64,000 nucleotides of DNA, taken from assembly GCA_900491605.1 (NCBI GenBank), contig UESW01001678.1, forward strand, positions 267,570 through 331,569, given 5' to 3'. Source of the stretch: Calamus simplicifolius (Eukaryota; Streptophyta; Magnoliopsida; Arecales; Arecaceae). Position numbers and translations under genes: made by a program. This document shows, piece by piece, positions 1 to 11,109 of this stretch; position 1 is the first letter of the stretch, and each line of letters starts with the position of its first letter. The notes below the pieces were generated by a model. That model was not told where the DNA came from. It was given only the letters and a program-made list of their open reading frames with translations, and did not search any database.

Positions 1-1340
1 TCGAGGCTGGAATACCTGGCCACTGAAGTCTTTGTACAAAAACTTATGGAGGAAATCGTCCACATCACAAAGTAAAAAGTCCTTATTCCTACTTCTTTGT
101 AAAGCTCCTTTATTACACCAACTATTTTTTCTCGTTAAAGGTAGTTAATGTGTGACCAAACTGTTTAATGCGCGGGTAACTTCCTTAGAACAAAACAGTT
201 ATGACATTTGGGAGTCATAACTATTTAGAGTTTAGTGTTTTGTAGCATGAATGTCATACTCTTTTAACTAGGATGTTATACCTTATGAACTGGGGTATTG
301 TCAGAGTGTTTCGGCCTATATTCCCGTTATTTTCTGTCCATATAGCTTAGTATGTCATTTGACAACTTGGGTGTACTACGATTGGGGCATGGCATGGCTT
401 AATGGTTGCATCCGGGGTGTCGTTATATAAGAACTGGAGTGTCGAAGGTTTGTAATTGCAATGTCGTAATGTTTTCTTGGTTGTCGTAAGGCTGGGGTGT
501 CGTGCTATCCCTGGGGTGTCGTAACAGTCTTTCCTGGGTGTCGTAAGATGTTTTCTAGGGTGTTGTAGGTTGTTTTCTTGGGTATCGTAGGTTGTTTTAA
601 TCAGAGTGTCCGTTTGTTGCTATCTGGGGGTGTCATAGCGTTTCATTCGTCATAAAAGCTACGACACCCCAGATTTACTGTTAAGACACCGTAGTTACAA
701 GCCTACGACACCCGTGCTCCAAATGAATGCTGGAGAAAAGCCTCGCGACATCGTAGGAGAAAATCGGAGTATTGCGACACCCAAGTTAAAGAAATAAGAC
801 ACTCTGTTAAACAAATACGACACCCCTGTTATGCTCGGCCAAAAATCCTTTGTGACACCGCAGTTCAAACATCATGACACCCTAGCGACAGCTACGATAC
901 CCATGCTTATAACCTTATGACACCCAAGGAGAAATTTGGCCAAAAATCATTTGTGACACCACAGTTGAAATGTTACGACACCCTAGTGGCAACGCTACGA
1001 CACCCATGTTTATAACCTTCACGATCTTCATATGTTGCTTTCGGGGTATCATAGCTTGTTCTATGGGGTGTCTTTAACTGCTAAAGGGTATGTCGTGCTT
1101 ATAACTGACGCTGGAGAGAAGGCCCGCGACACCCCAACTGGAATTCGCCGAAAATCTTTGCGACACAAAGTTGAAACGTTACGACACCCTAGAGACAACG
1201 CTACGACACCCGTGATTATAACTTTCGCGATCTTCGTTTGTTGCTTTACGGGTGTCATAGGTTGTTCTCTGGGGTGTCTTTAACTGCTAAAGGGTGTGTC
1301 GTGCTTATAACTGATGCTGGAGAGAAGGCCCGCGACACCC
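1..1340 (+). repeat. Left terminal inverted repeat of the MULE
   Basis: It pairs with 11110-12463. The outer ~230 bp is single-copy and contains an internal short inverted segment around 190-215 (AACAGTTATGAC / GTCATAACT). From about 415 inward it is packed with GGTGTCGT or ACGACACC words. The inner boundary is blurred because both arms pass into ~210-bp tandem units. Confidence 0.85.
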
Positions 1341-1730
1341 CAACTGGAATTCGCCCGAAAAACTTCGACACTGTAGTTGAAACGTTACGACACCCTAGCG
1401 ACAATGCTACGACACCCGTGATTATAACTTTTGCGATCTTCGTGTTGCTTTTTAGGGTATCGTAGGTTGTTCTCTGGGGTGTCTTTAACTGCTAAAGGGT
1501 GTGTCGTGCTTATAACTAACGCTGGAGAGAGGGCCCGACACCCCAAGTGGAATTCGCCCAAAAATCTTTGCGACACCAAAGTTAAACGTTACGACACCCT
1601 AGAGACAACGCTACGACACCGTGATTATAACTTTTGCGATCTTCATTTGTTGCTTTCTAGGGTATCGTAGGTTGTTCTCTGGGGTGTCTTCAACTACTAA
1701 AGGGGGTGTCATTTTTTTTATATGGGGTGT
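950..1730 (+). repeat. Tandem ~205-213 bp units inside and next to the left TIR
   Basis: The junction segment (a variant of GGTGTCATAGGTTGTTCTCT followed by GGGGTGTCTTTAACTGC) recurs near 1040, 1248, 1453 and 1665, giving periods of about 205-213 bp. Each unit holds several ACGACACC/GGTGTCGT words in both orientations. One to two more units are present here than in the right arm. Short ORFs across this stretch are by-products of the repeat. Confidence 0.8.
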
Positions 1731-1989
1731 CGTAAGTTGTTTCACGGGTATCGTTAGTTCCTAATTTCAGCTATGGTGTCGTAATATGTGAACCTTGGTG
1801 TCGTTAGGCCCTGCCTCAATGTCTTATTAATGGGTGTCGTCATTTCTTCAATTGAGGTGTGGTATTTTTTTAACCTTGGTGTCCTAATGCTTTGCCATAA
1901 CTGTGTGCCTATATTTCCACAGACGATGCTAAAATTATAGATCGAAAGAAATCGAGCACACTCCCGCCGTGCACCTTCACCCATCGCTC

Positions 1990-4090
1990 CAAATGCAGGG
2001 GATGAAACTAGAATGGAATTTAATTCAGCAGATGATGTATATACTTTCTACAATGGATACGCAAAAAGAGTTGGTTTTGGAATCACAACAGTGTGTAGCA
2101 GGGCCAACAACAAAAACAACTTTGCTTCAAGCACCTGGCGTGTTGGAGGCAAGAAAATCTAGAAAAACAGAGAAGAGTATGAATCATAGGGATACTGGTA
2201 AAGTTGATTGTATGGCTTCCATAAAAGCAAGACTGAATGCTACAAGTGGTAAGTGGATATTGGTTGAGGTTTCTCTAGAACATAACCATGGGATGTCCAT
2301 AACATCAACTGGTTATCTACGGTCGCATAGGAGGATCAGCACACCAGAGAAGGCAGAGATCCGCAATTTACATGCCGTGAATGTTCCGACAACTCAGATA
2401 TACTCTGCCATAGCAAGGAGAAAAGGGGGCAGAAGACAATTGGATTTCACCGAGAAGGATGCTCGTAATTTCATTTGTTGCGAACGTCAGTCTAAGCTGA
2501 AAGGAGATGCTCAGTCGATGGTAATCCATTTCACCGAAATGCAACTCAGAAATCCAATTTCTTCTATACCTTAGACCTCAATGATAATGGTCATCTCAGG
2601 TCTGTCTTCTGGATTCATCCAAGGTCAAGATTGGCATGCACATACTTCGGTGATGTTCTAAGCTTTGACTCAACCTACTTGACAAACAGATATCAAATGC
2701 CTTTTTGTCCATTCGTCGGGGTCAACCATCATGGACAGTCCACCTTGCTTGGTTGCGCATTGTTGTCTGATGAGAGTACTGAGACATATAAATGGGTTTT
2801 TTAGTCATGGCTGGATGCAAATGGTGGTCAAGCACCTATTGCCATAATAACTGACCAAGATAAGGCAATCGAGGCTGCTGTTAAAGAAGTTTTTCCTAAC
2901 ACACGACATCGATTTTGTCTTTGACATATATTGAAGAAGATACCTAAAAGATTGGTCACATTTGCACAGCAAATCCCAAATTTATGGTTGATTTCGATGA
3001 GGCGATATATGATTCATTGACCATACAGTCATTCGAGGAAAGGTGGGCACATGTTATGGAGAAATATAAAGAATGCAAGGCTATAGATTGGTTCAATGTC
3101 CTTTACGAATGTCGGGATAAATGGGTTCCAGTTTACCTAAAGGATACATTCTTTGTAGGTATGGATGTCATTGTCTTTGGTTCATGTTCGCGTTCAACGC
3201 TTCTTTTTTGACAAAATTATGAACAGGGATGTCATCTTCACAAAGGAGCAAGGGCATAAATCACTTCTTCGATGGGTTTATAAATTCGAAGACTACACTA
3301 ACGGAGTTCATAGGTAAGTACGAAGATGCCTTAGAGAAAAGGTACGAGGCCAAAATGAGGAAGATAATAGGACATTGCAAACGATTGCTTTCCTAAAGAC
3401 ATCATCACCTTTTGAGAGACAAGCTGCAGGAAGGTATACAAGGCATTTCAAAAAATTTCAGAATGAGATCCTTGAAATGGCTGCATCAAAAACTAAATTG
3501 ATCAAGGAAGCTGGTAACTGTTGTGTATATTCTGTAAAGTCGTATGAAAGGATTGAAGTCGATGGAATCGGCAAGGAGATGATCAAAGATTATATCGTGT
3601 CATACGATAGAAATATTGAGGATGTCCAATGCCAGTGTCGATCCTTTCAGTTCAAGGGTTACCTGTGTAGGCATCCCTTGTTGGTTCTTCATCAAAGTGA
3701 CGTATTTATTTACCAGATAAATACTTCTTGAAGAGATAGTGCAAGGACATGAAATACCAATTCGACGATTTTGACTGCAATAATGAAGATTGTGATAAAA
3801 GCACACGAAGATCACGGTACGCAGTGACAATTTTTATTTGAAATGTCTTAATATATGTTTTCGATAACATTATGTTATTGATTGTAGATATAGTTTGCTG
3901 AGTCATCGGATGATGAAGCTCGCAGAGATAGCCTCCATGTCTGAAGATGCATTTAATTTAGTGATGGATGGTCTAACACCTATATTCAAAATTGCGTGGA
4001 TGCCAACTGCGCAGCTAAGCCAAGTACAGAGCTTGTAATTCAAGATCCTGAACAAATTAGGACAAAAGGTCGCCCAAGAGAGAACAATTA
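1990..4090 (+). pseudogene. FAR1/FRS-type MULE transposase, broken
   Basis: The gene encodes a MURA-like DDE transposase that would cut and move the element. From 1998 one frame gives a FAR1 zinc-finger start (EFNSADDVYTFYNGYAKR), then stops at TAG 2160. The domain resumes in another frame (GKWILVEVSLEHNH) to 2574. After a frameshift near 2550 the MULE catalytic core follows (FGDVLSFDSTYLTNRY, then VGVNHHGQSTLLGCALLSDE and IITDQDKAI), with stops at 2802 (TAG) and 2922 (TGA, in place of Trp in HRFCLWHI). Further frameshifts precede the SWIM zinc finger (CQC...CRH, 3630-3674). A C-terminal tail with KGRPR lies near 4070. At least two stops and three frameshifts make it non-functional. The family call is firm; exact ends and introns are not. 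Confidence 0.88.
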
Positions 4091-4299
4091 AAGAGTGGAG
4101 TCAAGAAGAAGTCAAAAAGATCAAGAAAAATCTGGTCAAGGCAACCGTTGATGCTCCACCAATGCAAAAAAATAAGAGCTGCTTCAAGCAACAGGCAGAC
4201 TTGTATGCAGTCAATTAACACCGAAGAGGACATGGAAAGAATTGTACGACCTTCGAAACTTTGATGGATGAGTTTGATGCTTATGTATTGAGTCAACTT

Positions 4300-4440
4300 A
4301 CACAGAGCATATATAAAACACGGGTGTCGTAACGTTGTAACTATGGTGTCCTGGTCGCAAATAAAGTGCTTTGTAACTAGGGTGTCTTTTTCAGGTAAAT
4401 GATGCTCATCTCGTCTGCCAAGAAGATTTGATATTTGCGA
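4300..4440. other. Spacer with scattered ACGACACC-type words
   Basis: Short stretch after the transposase relic. It holds isolated GGTGTCGT/GGTGTCCT words and leads into the tandem array; no gene is visible. Confidence 0.5.
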
Positions 4441-5470
4441 ATACGCTTGCACTGTTATGACACCCAGCTCTAGGCTAACGACACCCTAGCTTTAGCCCGA
4501 CGACACCGAAAGGCAAAATCCTACGACATCCCATTACTCACGAAAGGACACCAGAGCTTTTAGCGCGACGACACCCCAGCTCTGGGCTAACGACACCCTA
4601 GCTTCAGCGCGACGACACCCGAAAGGCAAAATCCGAGACATCCCATTACTCACGAAAGGACACCAGAGCTTTTAGCACGATGACACCCCATCTCTGGGCT
4701 AACGATACCCTAGCTTTAGCGCGATACCCAAGGCAAATCCACGACATTCCATTACTCAAAAGGACACCAGATCTTTTAGCGATGACACCCCAGCTCTGGG
4801 CTAACGACACCCTAGCTTTAGCGACGACACCCGGAAGGCAAAATCCGACGAGACATCCATTACTCACGAAAGGATACCAGAGCTTTTAGCGCGACGACAC
4901 CCCAGCTCTGGGCTAACGACACCCTAGCTTTAGCGCGACGACACCCGAAGGCAAAATCCGACGATATCCCATTACTCACGAAAGGACACCAGAGCTTTTA
5001 GCGCGACGACACCCTAGCTCTGGGCTATCGACACCCTAGCTTTAGCTTGACGACACCCAGAAGGCAAAATCCGACGACATCCCATTACTCACGAAAGGAT
5101 ACCAGCTTTTAGCGCGACGGCCCCCTCTGGGCTAACGATACCCTAGCTTTAGCGCGACGACACCCAAGGCAAAATCCGACGAGACATCCTATTACTCACG
5201 AAAGGACACTAGAGCTTTTAGCGCGATGACACCCCACCTTTGGGCTAACGACACCCTAGCTTTAGCGCGATGACACCTGAAAGGCAAAATCTGATGAGAC
5301 ATCCCATTACTCACGAAAGGACACCAGAGCTTTTAGCGCGATGACACTCCAGCTCTGGGCTAACAACACCCTAGCTTTAGCGCGATGACACCCCATCTCT
5401 GGGCTAACACCCTAGCTTTAGCGCGACGACAGCCGGAAGGCAAAATCCAACGACATCCCTATTCTCAATT
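4440..5470 (+). repeat. Tandem array, ~106-116 bp units, 8-9 copies
   Basis: The anchor CCATTACTCACGAAAGGA recurs at 4531, 4643, 4749, 4857, 4969, 5082, 5188 and 5304. Each unit has the order CCATTACTC, GACACCAGAGCTTTTAGC, GACACCCCAGCTCTGGGC, CGACACCCTAGCTTTAGC, then GGCAAAATCCGACG. It therefore contains three or four ACGACACC words plus an imperfect palindrome around AGCTCTGGGCT. The array sits between the two MULE genes and may separate their 3' ends. Confidence 0.9.
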
Positions 5471-5644
5471 TACGACATTCTAGTTTTCAATTTACGACAT
5501 CATATATGAAAACTTAAGAAATTATGAAGTAGAAAAGACATAAATATGAATAAATCGAGGACACCCCTGTTCATAATATAAAATTTTTGCATTTGCATTA
5601 AATCTGAAACAGTGTTAATATGAATAAATTACATTAAATTTTTA

Positions 5645-8006
5645 ATCAAAGAAGAATGAAAAAATTAAGAACACCTTTCTTTCCATGTCGACAGCAACCA
5701 AATGCCAGTGCGAGTTATCGGAGTTTATTATAATGAATAGAAATCGGAATTGGGCCTTATATTCATCGGATACATTGTCAAATATCGAAGCCCTGATGTT
5801 GCAGCGAGTTCATGATCAGTTAATGGAGAAGTCAGACACAGAGCGGCTATGAAAACTGATGCAAAGATGCACTTATGGTATCGGTCCGGATGCTCTGTCC
5901 AGTTGCACATCAAAAACTCCTGGCCGGCATCAATTATCTGCCAATGCAATGTAAATCGATTAATATAATTCTAAAATCAACAACTAGAAAAGGTTTCTTG
6001 AGATACTTACATCATCTATTATCATATCATTGTTAATGAGATCTTGAAGACTTTTCCTTGTTACAATGCCACCTAACTTATTGGTGTACACGATCTCGTC
6101 GTTAGTCGTTCGCTCAAAAAATTTTGTATAATAATTTGGTCATCTTCACCGTTGTGTTGGGCTTTGACGTGCCCACTGTCTTCGCAACGGGTTGTCTCAT
6201 AAGAATCTCCGACGACCTTGGATGCCTTACGTTTCCTCGGCTCTTTTTTAACCCTCTTAACAAGCGAAGGCATTCCAACAATTTCTATGTCCACATCATC
6301 ACCCTTTGGCGCAGGGGTGCCAAGTTTATTATCGATTTGGACTCCTCTTGGCCCTCCGTAGAATGCCCCTCTCCCTCTTCTCCTCCTTTTATTTTCATTC
6401 CCATGCTCTGTTTTATCATCCAATGAATCCCCCTCCAATCTCTTATCCTCTGCTTTTGCATTCCCCGTCTCAATTGGACACTCTCTGGAATGGTCCTCCT
6501 CCATCTTCTTCTCCTCAATATTTCCATTCCAGGCTCGCAGAGGATCAACTCCAGGGAATGCCCTCTCTGTCTTCCCTCTCCCTTGTCCTCCTCATTTCTT
6601 GCATTGCTTTCCTTTCTGAGCAGTGAACTGAGGAGGCTCTCAGCAATGGACAGCCTGTGCTTGACATCGTCGAGTTGATCTTAACGCACTCCAATTCATT
6701 CCTCAACTCGGCACATCTTGCGCAGCTATCTGTTGGTTGAGGGGATGCTACTGTCTGTTGAGTGAGAAGCCAGCGCTCTTGTGACAGTGGTACAGTAGCT
6801 CCCTCCATCTGCAAAGCAAGATGATAACAAATTAATATTAAGTAAAATATTGACACATTAAGTTGAAAAATATGGTCAGAGCAATGGAGCAATGTACTAG
6901 CTTACCAAGTCGTGAGGCTGCATGTTGGCAACCCGAACCGACTGGATCTTCATTTGGTGGTCATACCACTTCAACAGCCGGGGCAGTTTATCGGGATATG
7001 CTGGTGCTCACATTGATGTATGCTCGAGGAACCACGCCTGAACATGATATTTTTTGGATATTAAATAATGTAATATTAACAAAGAAATTATACTAAGAAC
7101 ACTATTTCTGCATCTCAATAATCTTTACCACCAGTGCTGCCGAGCATCCGAACAGGGTAGGCTGCCTCCTAACCTTTTTTGCTTCTTTGAGTGGACCGGC
7201 TCCTCGGAACGCAAGCAAGCAGCTACTTCTGGGAGAGTCAGAACAATCAACTCCTTCAATGCCGAAGCCCAGTCGATGCTATCCAGTTGACTTAAGTCAT
7301 CCAAGTGCTGGATGAGATACCGTGGACATCTCTGATTAGACTCTGGAGCCAAAAACATGGCCAACATGTAGGCGATCCAAAGTCGACGGTGTCCTCGACA
7401 TCCTCCTGTGCCTTAGATGATCGGAGTTGAAATATTAACTTCTCCAAACCTTCTTGACGAAGATCTAAACCCTGGCCAAAACGTCTGAACAACCTTCGTT
7501 GAACAATTGGCTGGACTGTGTCGATCTTCTTCCCATGAGCTGGAAGACCCAGAATGAGTGCGACTTCGTCGGCACTGAATAAAACTTTTTGTAGAAAATG
7601 AACTCGTCGCCTCCATTGTGACATCTTATGATGTCTGTTAGCAGTTGCCCGTCGACTGTGAACGTCTGCATGTCGACGAAGGCACCAAATAGGGTCCTTC
7701 GAATAAGTTTTGTATGCTGTCTAGTGAACCCCATCCTCCAAACCTTCTGAACGTATACGGCCGGCCTGCAACTATTCTTAAACAGCTGGGAAGCCTTCAC
7801 TGGGGGGACTGGAACAATTTTTATGTCAATTGAAACAGGGGTAAGACATAAGACATACTTGTCAGCTGGGTGCCATTATGTATGTAACTAGGGTGTCATA
7901 AATTTTAAGAGAGGATGTCATAATATTTTAACATAGGGATAAACATACCTGAAGGAGGCACATCCTCATTCGAATGAAGAACGATGTCCTTGCTTTGTTC
8001 CGCCAT
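5645..8006 (-). pseudogene. ULP1-like (C48 cysteine protease) gene carried by the MULE, broken
   Basis: The likely start is ATG 8006-8004 (MAEQSKDIVLHSNED), ending at a gtatgt donor near 7947. Exon 2 runs from about 7813 to 7125 and changes frame twice: MQTFTVDGQLLTDII, then FSADEVALILGLPAHGKK, then NQRCPRYLIQHLDDLSQLD. These are blocks of the plant ULP-like/DUF1985-type N-terminal region. Exon 3 (7037-6906) has one TGA. Exon 4 (6808-6011) holds a basic, nuclear-signal-like stretch (KRVKKEPRKRK). The last part (5937 down) reaches the protease core, with catalytic-His context SDNSHWHLVAVDMERK near 5690-5650. ULP1 enzymes remove SUMO; here frameshifts and stops abolish that. The Asp/Cys part of the triad was not found. 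Splice sites are my reading of GT/AG signals. Confidence 0.75.
7820..7945 (-). other. Intron 1 of the ULP-like gene with embedded MULE motif words
   Basis: The segment between the first exon (start 8006) and exon 2 holds GGGTGTCATAAA and GATGTCATAATA words. The repeat motif of the TIRs has therefore also spread into an intron of the cargo gene. Confidence 0.5.
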
Positions 8007-8019
8007 TTCTCCTTCTGGT

Positions 8020-8430
8020 TCTTCTTTGTTCGCGGTCTTCGTGCACAAATGAAAGCACTCATCTCCATGAATGAAGTAGATGGAAGAAAGAACTATGAAA
8101 GAAATTTAGGACACCAGTGGCTTCTCGAGCAACAAACGAAGGACCTCTAGGGTTTAGAAATTTTTTTATGCCGACCTCAGAGAAATACGAAAGGACACCA
8201 GGATCGCCACGATCATATCACCGATATGCAAACCCGTAGGAACCGGCCACGTTTTGCAACTTTTCTCAAAAGATGGCATAGCTGAATTACTAGGGTGTCA
8301 TCGAATTACAACTAGGGTGACGTCAAAATTCCCGCCTTATTCAAATATATCATAGTGGTGTCATAAGTTTATACCAAGGGTGTCGTAAAGTTTCAACTGG
8401 GGTGTCGCGATGACAACGCATGAAAAAACT
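8020..8430. other. Spacer upstream of the ULP-like gene
   Basis: AT-rich sequence holding the presumed promoter side of the minus-strand gene. Scattered GGTGTCGT words appear from about 8295 onward; I see no open gene. Confidence 0.45.
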
Positions 8431-8620
8431 TATGGCACCCCAGCTCTCATCTAACGACACCCTAGCTTTAAGGCGACGACACCCGTGCGGGGACTGTTAA
8501 GGCGGGGACCGACGATATCCCGACTCAGGCTGTTACCGACACCCCAGTTCTCATCTGACGACACCTAGCTTTAAGGCGACGACACCCGTGCGGTGACTAT
8601 TAAGGCGGGGTGTCGTCGCC
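8430..8620 (+). repeat. ~100 bp tandem units (first block)
   Basis: Contains GACTCAGGCTGTTACCGACA, ATCTGACGACACC and TTTAAGGCGACGACACCC. The same unit recurs at 10565-10900, on the far side of the captured segment. Confidence 0.7.
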
Positions 8621-8624
8621 TTAA

Positions 8625-9490
8625 AGCTATAAGCACGGGTGTTGTAGCATTGGTGCTAGGGTGTCGTGAGGTTTCAACTGGGGTGTCGTGAAGGATTTTC
8701 GGCCGAATTCTCCTGGGGTGTCGTGGGGATTCTCTCCGTGGTCAGTTATAAGCACGGGTGTCGTAGCATTGGTGCTAGGGTGTCGTGAGGTTTCAAATGG
8801 GGTGTCGCGAAGGATTTTCGAATTCCTCCTGTGGTGTTGCGGGGATTCTCTCCGTGGTCAGTTATAAGCACGGGTATCGTGAGGTTTCAACTGGAGTGTC
8901 GCGAAGGATTTTCGACGAATTCCTCCTGGGTGTCGCGGGGATTCTCTCCGTGGTCAGTTATAAGCACGGGTGTCGTAGCATTGGTGCTAGGTGTCGTGAG
9001 GTTTCAACTGGGGTGTCGCGAAGGATTTTCGGCCGAATTCCTCTGGGGTGTCGCAGGGATTCTCTCATGGTCAGTTATAAGCACGGGTGTTGTAGCGTTG
9101 TCGCTAGGGTGTCGTAAGGTTTCAACTGGGGTGTCGCGAAGGATTTTCGGCCAATTCCTCTGGGGTATCGTAGGGATTCTCTCCGTGGTCAGTTATAAGC
9201 ACGGTGTTGTAGCATTGTCGCTAGGGTGTCGTGAGGTTTCAACTGGGGTGTCGCGAAGGATTTTCGGCCGAATTCCTCCTGGGGTGTCGCGGGGATTCTC
9301 TCCGTGGTCAGTTATAAGCACGGGTGTCATAGCATTGGTGCTAGGGTATCGTGAGGTTTCAACTGGGGTGTCGCAAAGGATTTTCGGCTGAATTCTTCCT
9401 GGGGTGTCGCGGGGATTCTCTCCGTGGTTAGTTATAAGCACGGGTGTCGTAGCATTTGGTGCTAGGGTGTCGTGAGGTTTCAACTGCAGC
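8625..9490 (+). repeat. Tandem array, ~117-120 bp units, about 7 copies
   Basis: The anchor GTTATAAGCACGGGTGTCGT recurs at 8745, 8861, 8957, 9074, 9192, 9311 and 9431. Spacing is 116-120 bp apart from one 96-bp short unit. Each unit contains about four GGTGTCG words (GGGTGTCGTAGCATTGG, TAGGGTGTCGTGAGG, GGGGTGTCGCGAAGG, GGGGTGTCGCGGGG). Open frames on both strands across it are periodic artefacts. Confidence 0.9.
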
Positions 9491-9544
9491 GTCGTAGATC
9501 TTTTTTGGGGTGAACATAACTTGGGTGTCATAATACTTTCGGTC

Positions 9545-10560
9545 GGTTTCCTCTTGGGACGTCGTAAAGCTTATCCGTCCAGCATGTATTTGTTTTCCGA
9601 CACTCTCTTCAGTAATGGTTTCTGTTCCCCACCCCCAACTCAACGAGGGGGGCACAACCCTTCGTTTCCTGTGAGCACCCACTGAGATGGTGGCACATGG
9701 TGAGTTTCCACGATAGGGCGTCGGAGCTGATAGCTCGGGCAATCGAAACACCCACCAGGAGTAGCTTAAATATGGATGGGGGAATGCCATCGTTAATCAC
9801 CTTTTCAGCTGATCTTCCAAAATTTTTGAATACTGAGATGGCTTCTGGAGGCGAGGGGCGATCGACTGAAGCGCCAATCAGCGGCGTTAGTGGCCATGGG
9901 GGGCCCCATGGGAGCCGCACTACGGTAACCGTCGATAGGGAGGTCTTGGCATCATCGCTCGCAAACCGCGAGCGACTCCACAGGGCGGCTGAGCAATACC
10001 TAGCCGTTTCAATGAGAGAGATCGAGCTCCTGCGTTGGGCCAACAGCCGGCTAGAGGGGCAAGTAGCATCCCTCCAGTGGCAGATTGTCGAGTTAGCCCC
10101 GCAGCATGGGGAGAGCTCGGCAGCGCTCGGAGAAGATGACAAGCCCCAGTGAGGGCTCCTATACTTTTTTCTTTTCTTTTCTTCTTGTCTTTCTTTGTGT
10201 GATGAATAAAAAGAAATTTTAGTAACTTTGTATTTGCTGCCATTTGCTCTTATCATGTGAGTCTTACCAAACAGACCATCCTCCTGGGGGGTCTTTGGTG
10301 ATCTTGACGAGGCTAAGGTGTAACGTCCTTGAGATAAGTGGAACTCATAAGTTCCAGTCGGAGTGCGGTATATTGCTCCGACTTGCCGAAGCATGAGGAG
10401 TGTCCCGTTAGCATCGGCTGAGACCAAAGGATAAGGGAGCTCGGCTTAGGGCCGAGGTATAGGAATCGCTCGGCTTAGGACCGAGGTATAGGAATGTGAT
10501 CCGAACTCGGGGAATCCTTGGTTTGCCGAGGGGCTAAAGTGCCTCAATCCGTCGAGATAT
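9545..10560 (+). other. Captured non-MULE segment inside the element
   Basis: The segment lacks the GGTGTCGT words that fill its surroundings. Both flanks continue in related repeats: cgtcgtagatcttttttggggtg at 9490 resembles the sequence near 11070, and the ~100-bp units occur on both sides. It contains the coiled-coil ORF at 9697-10152, an AATAAAA signal near 10205, and a short repeat (CTCGGCTTAGG(G/A)CCGAGGTATAGGAAT twice, 10440-10495). The last resembles the tandem DNA found downstream of the antisense gene in retrotransposon E. Confidence 0.6.
9697..10152 (+). CDS. Captured coiled-coil protein fragment, 151 aa
   Basis: This is an uninterrupted frame with ATG at 9697 and TGA at 10150. 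The N-terminal part is Ser/Gly-rich. The C-terminal third is a predicted helix with heptad-like leucines (MREIELLRWANSRLEGQVAS) ending in an acidic tail. A pyrimidine-rich 3' stretch and an AATAAAA signal follow. I do not recognise it as a host protein. Composition, following repeats and position suggest the last exon of an antisense extra gene from a Tat retrotransposon, picked up by the MULE. Whether it is expressed, or whether this ATG is the true start, cannot be told from sequence. Confidence 0.45.
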   Translation: MVSFHDRASELIARAIETPTRSSLNMDGGMPSLITFSADLPKFLNTEMASGGEGRSTEAPISGVSGHGGPHGSRTTVTVDREVLASSLANRERLHRAAEQYLAVSMREIELLRWANSRLEGQVASLQWQIVELAPQHGESSAALGEDDKPQ

Positions 10561-10564
10561 ACTG

Positions 10565-10900
10565 TTAGGGGGGACCGACGACATCCCCGACTCAGGCTGT
10601 TAATGACACCCCAGTTCTCATCTGACGATACCCTAGCTTTAAGGAGACGACACCCATGCAGGGACTGTTAGAGGGGGACCGACGATATCCCCGACTCAGG
10701 CTGTTAATGACACCTCGCATCTGACGATACCCTAGCTTTAAGGCGACGACACTCGTGCGGGGACTGTTAAGGCGGGGACCGATGACATCCCCGACTCAGG
10801 CTGTTACCGACACCCAAGCTCGCATCTGACGATACCCTAGCTTTAAGGCGACGACACCCATGAGGGAACTGTTAAAGTGGGGTGTCGTCGCCTTAAAGCT
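10565..10900 (+). repeat. ~100-104 bp tandem units (second block, 3 copies)
   Basis: The anchor CGACTCAGGCTGTTA occurs at about 10588, 10692 and 10792. Each unit has CATCTGACGATACCCTAGC and TTTAAGGCGACGACACCC. Confidence 0.8.
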
Positions 10901-11109
10901 ATAAGCACGGGTGTCGTAGCATTGTCGCTAGGGTGTCGTAAGGTCTCAACTGGGGTATCGAAGGATTTTCGGCCGAATTGCGCCTGGGGTGTCGCAGGGA
11001 TTCTCTCCATGGTCACTTATAAGCATGGGGTGTCGTAGCGTTGACGCTTGGGTGTCTTAATGTTTCAACTGCGACGTCGTAGATCTTTTTTTAGGTGAAC
11101 ATAACTTGG

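Noticed and set aside
4440..5470. Possible satellite DNA locus independent of the MULE
   Set aside because: It carries the same ACGACACC words as the TIRs and lies between the two genes of the element, so it belongs to the MULE.
8831..9391. 186-codon open frame in the ~119-bp array
   Set aside because: Periodic translation of the tandem repeat, without start context or domain.
9609..10427. 272-codon minus-strand frame opposite the captured ORF
   Set aside because: It is the antisense shadow of the 9697-10152 coiled-coil frame and runs into repeats. It has no recognisable motif, though it cannot be excluded outright.
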